A DNA stretch of 50,780 nucleotides from Candidatus Acetothermia bacterium JdFR-48 (GTDB lineage: Bacteria > Bipolaricaulota > Bipolaricaulia > Bipolaricaulales > Bipolaricaulaceae): NCBI GenBank assembly GCA_002011425.1, contig MTNJ01000031.1, forward strand, positions 1 to 50,780, written 5' to 3'. Positions 14,452 through 20,812 of the stretch are shown here, in pieces (position 1 is the first letter of the stretch; each line of letters begins with the position of its first letter). A program made the position numbers and the translations under genes. The notes beneath the pieces are model-generated. The model saw only the letters and a program-made list of their open reading frames with translations, was not told where the DNA came from and made no database searches.

Positions 14452-17400
14452 ATGGGTGTACGGGTAAAGCGTCTGTCCTTGTTCTTCCTCTTCGGCCTCC
14501 TTTTGGGGTTCCCTATTTATGCTCAGGAAGCCGAGTACGAACCATTCCTTCCCAACATTGTCGCTATGGCCCAGGCCGCTGCCCAAGCCGCCGCATCAGC
14601 TGCGGCCCAGGCCCAGGCTGCCGCGACTGAAGCAGAAAGGGTCTTAGCGGAGCTCGAGGCGGCCGTCTCGGGGCTTCTCGAGGATGGCGCTGCCGCCCAA
14701 GCGAGCGCACAGGCTTCGGTACAGGCGGTCACATCTGTTGAGGCGAAGGCCAAGGCAGCGGTGGAGGCATTCCTCGAAATCTGCAGCAAAGCAGTGGCCA
14801 CAGCGGAAGCCAGCGTCCAAGCGATCGCAGCCGCCGCGGCCAAGGCCGAGGCTTACGCCGAGGCTCAGGCTAAGGCCTGTGCCCAAGCGTCAGCCCAGGC
14901 TTCGGCTTCGGCTTCGGCATGCGCCAGCGCCGAAACGTGGGCCCAGGCGGCAATAGAGGCGATCGTCGAGAAAATCGCGGGCGCTAGGGCCGAAGCGGAA
15001 GCAGCAGCAGCGGCTTGTGCCCAGGCCAAAGCCCAGGTAACAGCGTATGCTGAGGCAATCGCTGAGGCCTTGGCCCAGATCGAGGCCGAGGCCAAAGTCC
15101 AAGTTGAAGCGGCAGCCAGCGCTAAAGCCAAAGCCGAGGCCTCCGTACAGGCTTCTGCTCGGGCCTACGCCCAAGCCCAATCTTACGCCCAAGCGGCCGC
15201 CCAGGCCTATTCCTCCGCCAAGGCCAAGGCCGAATCCACCGCCGAGGCTTACTCTCGGGCAACGAGTCAGGCTGAACTCGTCAACCAACGTATAAGGACT
15301 ACACTCCCCAACGACTGCGGCGAAGTCATCACTGAGATCACCGGTGTGGTGGAGGCCGTGGCCGAAGCCGTTGCCGAGGCACACGCCGCTGCTCAGGCGG
15401 CCGCGCAGGCCGCGGCCAAGGCACAAGCCCGGGCTTATGCCCAGGCTCAGGCTGCAGCTCAAGCTCTAGCAGCCGCCAAAGCCAGAGCTGAGGCCGCTGC
15501 ATCCGCCTATGCCACCGCTCAGGCTCGTGCCAAGGCGGTAGCTGAGGCGAAAGCCAGGGCCCAGGCCGTAGCCTATGCAGCCGCTGAAGCGATCGCTAAG
15601 GCTTATGCTGAAGCCCAAGCCCAGGCCGAGGCCATTGCCGAAGCATATGCCAAGGCGAAAGCTCAGGCCGAGGCCATCGCTCATGCCCTGGCCCAGTCCA
15701 AGGCGAGCGCTGAGGCTGAGTCCAAGGCCGCTGCGGCCGCTTGTGCCGAGGCAAAAGCTAAGGCCCAAGCCATGGCCGAAGCGATTGCCCAAGCCAAGGC
15801 AACAGCCGAGGCAAGGGCCAAAGCGGCCGCTTCCGCGTACGCCACTGCGAAGGCCAAAGCTGAGGCTATGGCCCAGGCTATTGCCCAGGCCAAGGCCAGT
15901 GCCTCCGCCGCAGCCCAGGCCACTGCTCAAGCATATGCCAAGGCCAAGTCCGCCCTCGATAGCGCAAAGAGTGCGGTGGCGGCTGCAATAACCGAAGCGA
16001 AGGCTCAAGCCCAGGCTGCGGCTCAAGCGGCAGCCGAGGCCAAGGCCCAAGCCGAGGCTTGTGCCCAAGCTGCCGCCGCAGCCGTCGCACAGGCCCAAAC
16101 ACAAGCCCAAGCAGCGGGTACCGGTACCGCCTATGCCCAAGCCTTTGCCGCCGCGGAGGCCATGGCTTCTTCCGAAGCCCTCTCCTATGCTCAGGCGGCG
16201 GTGGCCGCCCAGGCCCGAGCCGAGGCCGCAGCTCAGGCCGCCGCGTCTGCATTAGCACGTGCCCGCGCGGCCGCGATGAGTGGGGTACAGGCCGTGGCCG
16301 AGGCCACTGCTGATGCTCAAGCCCAGGCGCGTGCGTGCGCACAAGCGGAGGCCCTTGCTCAGGCCGAGGTGTCCGCGAGCGTAGAGGCGATAGCCAATGC
16401 GGTAACCGAAGCCCAAGCTGCCGCCCAAGCGTGTGCCCTGGCTCAAGCCGATGCCCAGGCGCAGGTGGCGGTGGGGGTAGAAGCCATCGCCTCCGCTTAT
16501 GCAGAGGCCCTCGCAGCAGCCAGGGCCGCCGCGGCCGCAGAAGCTCAGGCGCAAGCCCAGGCTGCCGTGGGCGTTAATGTGGTGGCCGAAGCCCTCGCGA
16601 ACGCTGAAGCCTACGCTCGAGCCGCTGCTATGGCACTGGCGGAAGCCCGGGCCCGCGCTTTCGCGTTTGCCGGGGCCATCGCTGAGGCCCAGGTGGCAGC
16701 CGAGGCTGAGGTAAGGGCATGCGCCCTGGCCGCCGCAGCCGCGAGTGCCTCGGCTGAGGCTGCAGCTTATGCCGAGGCCAGCGCCGAAGCCGCAGCTCAG
16801 GCATGTGCTTACGCCTCTGCCTTCGCTCAGGCCATGGTGGAGGCCGCCGCTAGTGCCGCTGCCACTGCTGAGACCTCGGTGGAAGTGATCCCGGAGATCG
16901 AAACTTCGACCCAATCCTTCGTGAACCCCGATTGTCTCCAACCCACCTGTCGCCAGTACGAGGTGTGTGAGGAGGCTGGATGCCCCACCCCACTGAGCTT
17001 TACCTGGCAATTTCCCGAGGTAACGCCCGGTGCATCGGTACATTCAATGCAGAACTTCCCACAAGACCTCATGCAAGCCGTCGCTAGCACTGGCGCCATC
17101 TACGCGGAACGCCTACAAGACAACCTTCCACCCGGTCTTTCCTTCGATCTCGCGTTAGACCAGCACGTGGGAATCTTGCAAGGCCGCATCCCCAGCCAGG
17201 GCGGGAGCTGGCAGGTTATTTACCAGCTCTACGACGAACATGAGTGCCCAGTAATCAATCTCACTATTGACATCCGTGCCGGGGCACCCCAGCCGACGCA
17301 GCCCACGGAGTTCTCTGCTCAGTTCACCTATTGGCGGGGGACGGCCGTCTGCAAGGAGGACGTGAGCCACCAGATTCTCCTCCAGTGGGAGATCTCGGGA

Positions 17401-17991
17401 GGGCAACCACCTTACCAGGTGGGCCCGTTCCTCGTGAGGTATCCTGATGGGCGGCAGGTTTTTATCAGCCGCCTCTTCAGCGGGAATGAGGGCACGATCC
17501 GGGTGAACTATCCCAACGGTGGGACCTTCCTAATCCAGGCACAGGCACGCGACTCCCTGGGAAGGACCACCACCATGCAGACGCAGGTGAAACTCACGGC
17601 GTGTCTTCCCGTGCTTCAAATCGTCACCGTGAACCTGGAGGTCCACGCCTGGAAGTATACGTATCAACCACTTCTTACGCGGGCCCCAACACAACAAAAG
17701 CCGGAGGAACTCGAGGTTCCGATTCTCATAGTAGGAGAGGAGGAACCACGTATCACCCCATTTGTGGTACAACGGATTCTCGGCACCACGGTCACCCTGG
17801 AGGCCCCTCTACGGACCGAAGGTGGCGCCTACGGCCGGGCTTTCAAGGGCTGGCTCGTCTGGTATGGCGACGCCGAGAAGCCGGTTGCTTACAAGGGGAC
17901 CGAGAATCGGCGCAAGGGGGTAAATGCCCTCACGATCCAGCTCACCCAAAACGTGCGCGTAGTGGCTCTCTACGCCGACATTGTGGGTTAA
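14452..17991 (+). CDS. Giant secreted alanine-alternating repeat protein with C-terminal Ig-like modules
   Basis: I know no named family for the main part. The 1179 residues begin with a signal peptide (1-24, cleavage after IYA). Block 1 (about 38-270) and block 2 (about 300-805) are an almost strict alternation Ala-x-Ala-x, where x is mostly Gln, Glu, Lys, Ser, Thr, Arg, Tyr, Ile, Val, Met or Cys. A 30-residue non-repetitive break with TLPNDCGEV separates them. Within block 2, about 32-residue units recur, each ending in a Tyr or Cys position (nt about 15610-15940). After 805 comes a four-Cys segment (CLQPTCRQYEVCEEAGC). An Ig/cadherin-like putative domain (LPPGLSFDLAL, ILQGRIP), a second Ig-like domain (QWEISGGQPPY) and a C-terminal beta-rich domain follow. 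A fibrous extracellular or surface role is inferred. It is monocistronic with its own terminator. Confidence 0.85.
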   Translation: MGVRVKRLSLFFLFGLLLGFPIYAQEAEYEPFLPNIVAMAQAAAQAAASAAAQAQAAATEAERVLAELEAAVSGLLEDGAAAQASAQASVQAVTSVEAKAKAAVEAFLEICSKAVATAEASVQAIAAAAAKAEAYAEAQAKACAQASAQASASASACASAETWAQAAIEAIVEKIAGARAEAEAAAAACAQAKAQVTAYAEAIAEALAQIEAEAKVQVEAAASAKAKAEASVQASARAYAQAQSYAQAAAQAYSSAKAKAESTAEAYSRATSQAELVNQRIRTTLPNDCGEVITEITGVVEAVAEAVAEAHAAAQAAAQAAAKAQARAYAQAQAAAQALAAAKARAEAAASAYATAQARAKAVAEAKARAQAVAYAAAEAIAKAYAEAQAQAEAIAEAYAKAKAQAEAIAHALAQSKASAEAESKAAAAACAEAKAKAQAMAEAIAQAKATAEARAKAAASAYATAKAKAEAMAQAIAQAKASASAAAQATAQAYAKAKSALDSAKSAVAAAITEAKAQAQAAAQAAAEAKAQAEACAQAAAAAVAQAQTQAQAAGTGTAYAQAFAAAEAMASSEALSYAQAAVAAQARAEAAAQAAASALARARAAAMSGVQAVAEATADAQAQARACAQAEALAQAEVSASVEAIANAVTEAQAAAQACALAQADAQAQVAVGVEAIASAYAEALAAARAAAAAEAQAQAQAAVGVNVVAEALANAEAYARAAAMALAEARARAFAFAGAIAEAQVAAEAEVRACALAAAAASASAEAAAYAEASAEAAAQACAYASAFAQAMVEAAASAAATAETSVEVIPEIETSTQSFVNPDCLQPTCRQYEVCEEAGCPTPLSFTWQFPEVTPGASVHSMQNFPQDLMQAVASTGAIYAERLQDNLPPGLSFDLALDQHVGILQGRIPSQGGSWQVIYQLYDEHECPVINLTIDIRAGAPQPTQPTEFSAQFTYWRGTAVCKEDVSHQILLQWEISGGQPPYQVGPFLVRYPDGRQVFISRLFSGNEGTIRVNYPNGGTFLIQAQARDSLGRTTTMQTQVKLTACLPVLQIVTVNLEVHAWKYTYQPLLTRAPTQQKPEELEVPILIVGEEEPRITPFVVQRILGTTVTLEAPLRTEGGAYGRAFKGWLVWYGDAEKPVAYKGTENRRKGVNALTIQLTQNVRVVALYADIVG
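14560..16870 (+). repeat. Hexanucleotide-based repeat tract (GCC NAG type) inside the alanine-rich gene
   Basis: Two-codon units of the form GCN plus a variable codon (very often CAG, CAA, GAG, AAG) run for about 2.3 kb, interrupted near 15265-15360. The synonymous third bases vary freely (GCC, GCG, GCT, GCA). The protein alternation is therefore conserved more strictly than the DNA. This points to old expansion followed by selection on the protein, not a recent microsatellite. Confidence 0.75.
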
Positions 17992-18016
17992 GTTTCCTCG
18001 GACCTAGGTTTCAGAA

Positions 18017-18051
18017 GGGGCGGGAGATTATCCCGCCCCTTTCTCTTTTTT
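18017..18051 (+). terminator. Intrinsic terminator of the alanine-rich protein gene
   Basis: GGGGCGGGA (18017-18025) pairs perfectly with TCCCGCCCC (18031-18039) around a 5-nt loop, followed by TTTCTCTTTTTT. It isolates the repeat gene from miaB. Confidence 0.9.
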
Positions 18052-18087
18052 CCATGTGCTGTCCGCATACAAAGTTGAGGAGGAAAC

Positions 18088-19416
18088 GTGACGCCGGTAT
18101 CTTTTCTTTCCAAGATGAAGGCCTGTGTTCTTACCTGGGGCTGCCAGCTCAACCAACACCGCTCCGAGGAGATCGAAGGGGTGCTCGAGCGTGCCGGCTA
18201 TGAAATCGTCTCCCGGCCCGAAGAGGCGGACGTCGTGATCCTAAATACCTGTATGGTCCGCCAGCGGGCCGAAGACAAGGTGGCCGGGCGCCTGGGGGAG
18301 CTTCAACATTTGAAGAAGTCCTGTCCCCTCGTCATCGGGGTAGGGGGTTGTATGTCCCAGGGAAGGAAGAAAGAACTCCTGAGGTATCCCTCCGTGGACT
18401 TTCTATTCGGCTCCGCAAACGCTTCGGAGATCCCCGAACTCATCGAGCGGGCCATGCGTGGGGAGCGCCCAGTTTCTCTCCCTTACCCAAACCGCATCGA
18501 ACGCCTCCCAGTGCGGAGAAGGAGTTCCTTCCAGGCCTACCTCACCATTGCCGAGGGGTGCTCCAACTCTTGTGCTTACTGCATTGTCCCCTTCGTGCGA
18601 GGTCCCCTGCGCTCCCGGCCCATGAAGGAGGTCCTCGCGGAGCTCCGGGAGTTGGCCGAGCTCGGTTACAAGGAGGTCACGCTTCTCGGCCAGAACGTGG
18701 ACGCCTACGGCTTGGACCTCCACGACGGCACGAACTTCGCGACCCTCCTGCGGGAGGTCGCCAAGATCCCGATTTCCAGGATCCGCTTCACCTCTTCTCA
18801 CCCAGCGTACATGACCAACGAGACAATCGCCGCCATCGCCGAAGGCGAGAACATTTGTGAACACGTCCACCTTGCGGTCCAGTCGGGGAGCAATCGAGTA
18901 TTACGGGCCATGCGCCGGGGTTACACTCGGGAACGGTTCCTCCGGATAGTAGAGAAGCTCCGGACTGCGATCCCCGGAGTCAATATCACCACCGATATCA
19001 TCGTGGGCTTCCCGGGTGAGACGGATGAGGACTTCCAGGGGACGCTCTCCCTTATCCGGGAGGCGGAGTTCGGGACGGTGTACGTGGCCATGTACTCTCC
19101 TCGGCCCTACACCGCGGCAGCGGAGCTGCCCGATGACGTCCCCCCTCCCGAGAAGAAGCGCCGCTTGGAAGCGGTCCTCGAGGAGACGCGTCGGATCGCC
19201 CAGAAAATAAACGAGCGTAAGCTCGAGGAGGTGGAGGAGGTCTTGGTGGAAGGTTTCCTCGAGAGCAAGGGCCTCTATTATGGAAAGACCCGGGACATGC
19301 GCACCGTGCTCTTCCCCGGAGAGGAGGGAATGGTGGGTAAGCTCGTGTGGGTCAAGTTCGAGCGGGCAACCCCCGGGGCCCTCTACGGCGAGGCGGTCAA
19401 GGAGACCGTGGCATGA
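18088..19416 (+). CDS. miaB: tRNA-2-methylthio-N6-dimethylallyladenosine synthase MiaB
   Basis: This radical-SAM enzyme adds a methylthio group to isopentenyl-A37 of tRNAs, which steadies codon reading. The 442-residue protein has the N-terminal methylthiotransferase domain with cluster ligands Cys19 (TWGCQLN), Cys55 (NTCMVR) and Cys88 (GGCMSQ). The radical-SAM motif CSNSCAYC (158-165) is followed by IVPFVRGPLRSRP. TSSHPAYM and a C-terminal TRAM domain complete it. NTCMVR and VPFVRG favour MiaB over RimO or MtaB. GTG 18088 follows GAGGAGG; ATG 18115 would cut conserved sequence only slightly. The stop overlaps the next gene by ATGA. Confidence 0.93.
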   Translation: MTPVSFLSKMKACVLTWGCQLNQHRSEEIEGVLERAGYEIVSRPEEADVVILNTCMVRQRAEDKVAGRLGELQHLKKSCPLVIGVGGCMSQGRKKELLRYPSVDFLFGSANASEIPELIERAMRGERPVSLPYPNRIERLPVRRRSSFQAYLTIAEGCSNSCAYCIVPFVRGPLRSRPMKEVLAELRELAELGYKEVTLLGQNVDAYGLDLHDGTNFATLLREVAKIPISRIRFTSSHPAYMTNETIAAIAEGENICEHVHLAVQSGSNRVLRAMRRGYTRERFLRIVEKLRTAIPGVNITTDIIVGFPGETDEDFQGTLSLIREAEFGTVYVAMYSPRPYTAAAELPDDVPPPEKKRRLEAVLEETRRIAQKINERKLEEVEEVLVEGFLESKGLYYGKTRDMRTVLFPGEEGMVGKLVWVKFERATPGALYGEAVKETVA

Positions 19417-20381
19417 TCCTCACCATTACCCTCAACCCCACGCTCGACAAGTTTTACTGGGTGGATCACCTGCCGTTATCCCTTGAACGGGCCGAGGAGG
19501 AGATCCTCATCCGCGCCCGGAAGTCCTCTGCGTCCGCGGGTGGTAAGGGCATCAACGTCTCCATATTCCTCGCCTGCATGGGAGTGGAGACGGTGGCCAT
19601 GGGGTTCCTGGCTGGCCATACCGGCCAAATCATTCTCCGGGACCTCCTGGAGAAGGGGGTGACGGCCAACTTCGTCTGGATCGAGGGTGAAAACCGCACC
19701 AACGTGACCATCATCGAGAAGGGAAAGGAATATCATCCCGTGAAGATCCACGAGGAGGGCCCGCGGATCCCTTCCCACGCCCAGGAGATCTTCCTGCGCA
19801 AGTACCGAAGGATGCTGAAGCGGACGGAGTATGTGGTGCTGGCCGGCGCAATCCCACCAGGAATTCCGGAGACGGTTTACGAAGAGTTAACTCGTGAGGC
19901 GAAGGGGGCAGGGGTGAAGGTGGTCATTCACGCCGGCCGGCGGCCCCTATGGGAAGCGGTGAAGGTGGGGCCTTTTTTCGTGAAGCCAGATGTGCGGGAG
20001 GAACTCATGGTGGGAGACATGCCGGTACGCACTGAAGAGGAGATCATCGCTGCTGGCAAGCGGGCCGTGGAATACGGCTGCCAGGCCTGTCTCATCTCCC
20101 ATCACGTGACCGGGGACGTCCTGATCACCCCCGAAGGCATCTGGGAGTACGAGGCCAAAGTTCCCCTCACCGCATTCAAGAACCTCGTGGGGGCGGACGA
20201 CGCGCTGGTGGGCGGGGTGCTCTACCGGCTCACCCAAGGAGACCAGCTTACCGAGGCCGTTCGGTTCGGCATGGCCGCAGCGGTGGCTTCTGCGGAGATC
20301 GAGCCCAAGATGTGCCTTTCGCCCGCGGTGATCGAGCACGAGATGCGGACCGTCGAGGTACAGTTCAAGGAGGGCCCTTGA
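19413..20381 (+). CDS. PfkB-family sugar-phosphate kinase, 1-phosphofructokinase/tagatose-6-phosphate kinase-like, altered active-site motif
   Basis: The 322-residue protein resembles FruK and LacC, which phosphorylate fructose-1-phosphate or tagatose-6-phosphate. The start ILTITLNPTLDKFYWVD and the loop SAGGKGINVSIFLACMG are typical. The family motif GAGD is written GADD (in LVGADDALVGG). The presumed catalytic Asp is kept, but the anion-hole Gly before it is Asp. The usual Asp-Thr-Ser-Gly strand reads IHAGR. The substrate may differ from the named relatives, or the protein may have lost kinase activity. It overlaps miaB by ATGA, and its stop overlaps the TTG start of the CBS gene. Confidence 0.82.
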   Translation: MILTITLNPTLDKFYWVDHLPLSLERAEEEILIRARKSSASAGGKGINVSIFLACMGVETVAMGFLAGHTGQIILRDLLEKGVTANFVWIEGENRTNVTIIEKGKEYHPVKIHEEGPRIPSHAQEIFLRKYRRMLKRTEYVVLAGAIPPGIPETVYEELTREAKGAGVKVVIHAGRRPLWEAVKVGPFFVKPDVREELMVGDMPVRTEEEIIAAGKRAVEYGCQACLISHHVTGDVLITPEGIWEYEAKVPLTAFKNLVGADDALVGGVLYRLTQGDQLTEAVRFGMAAAVASAEIEPKMCLSPAVIEHEMRTVEVQFKEGP

Positions 20382-20812
20382 AAGCACGGGACCTCATGCG
20401 ACGCGACCTCACGTCGGTGGAGCCGGATACCCTCATCTACGAGGTGGTCTACCTCATGGAGCAGTCCGGCCTCTCCACTCTGCCAGTGGTGGACGAAGAG
20501 GGGAAACTAGTGGGCATCATCACCGAGCACGATCTCATCCACGCGGCCCTCCCCGAATACTTCGATATGCTCCATTCGATCTCCTTCCTCCCCAACCTGA
20601 ACCAAATCCAGAAACGCCTCAAGGAGATGGCTTTCAAGCCGGTATCAGAATACATGAAGGAGGTGACTTCGGTTCACCTCGACGACGAGGACCTCCACAT
20701 CGCCGACCTCCTCATCCGCAAGCGCCTCAAGCAGATCCCTGTGGTGGACAGTGAAGGCCACCTCGTGGGGGTAATCCGCAGGATAGATATCCTCTCCCGG
20801 TTAATCCGCTGA
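20378..20812 (+). CDS. Two-CBS-domain protein
   Basis: CBS pairs bind adenosine nucleotides and act as energy sensors or regulatory modules. The 144 residues are almost entirely two CBS motifs: residues about 1-58 (RDLMRRDLTSVEPDTLIYEVV, then LPVVDEEGKLVGIITEHDLI) and about 85-144 (VSEYMKEVTSVHLDDEDLH, then IPVVDSEGHLVGVIRRIDIL). Start TTG 20378 is chosen because AAGGAGGG precedes it and the frame begins KARDLM. The start overlaps the kinase stop (TTGA), and its own stop shares a base with the following ATG. The context suggests regulation of the kinase or helicase, but this is inference. Confidence 0.88.
   Translation: MKARDLMRRDLTSVEPDTLIYEVVYLMEQSGLSTLPVVDEEGKLVGIITEHDLIHAALPEYFDMLHSISFLPNLNQIQKRLKEMAFKPVSEYMKEVTSVHLDDEDLHIADLLIRKRLKQIPVVDSEGHLVGVIRRIDILSRLIR

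Noticed and set aside
14523-17043. Many long open frames on both strands across the alanine-rich gene, giving Pro-Arg-Lys or Leu-Gly repeats
   Set aside because: They are shadows of the GCC-NAG repeat. They lack starts with ribosome sites and family motifs, and the plus frame has signal peptide, Ig modules and terminator.
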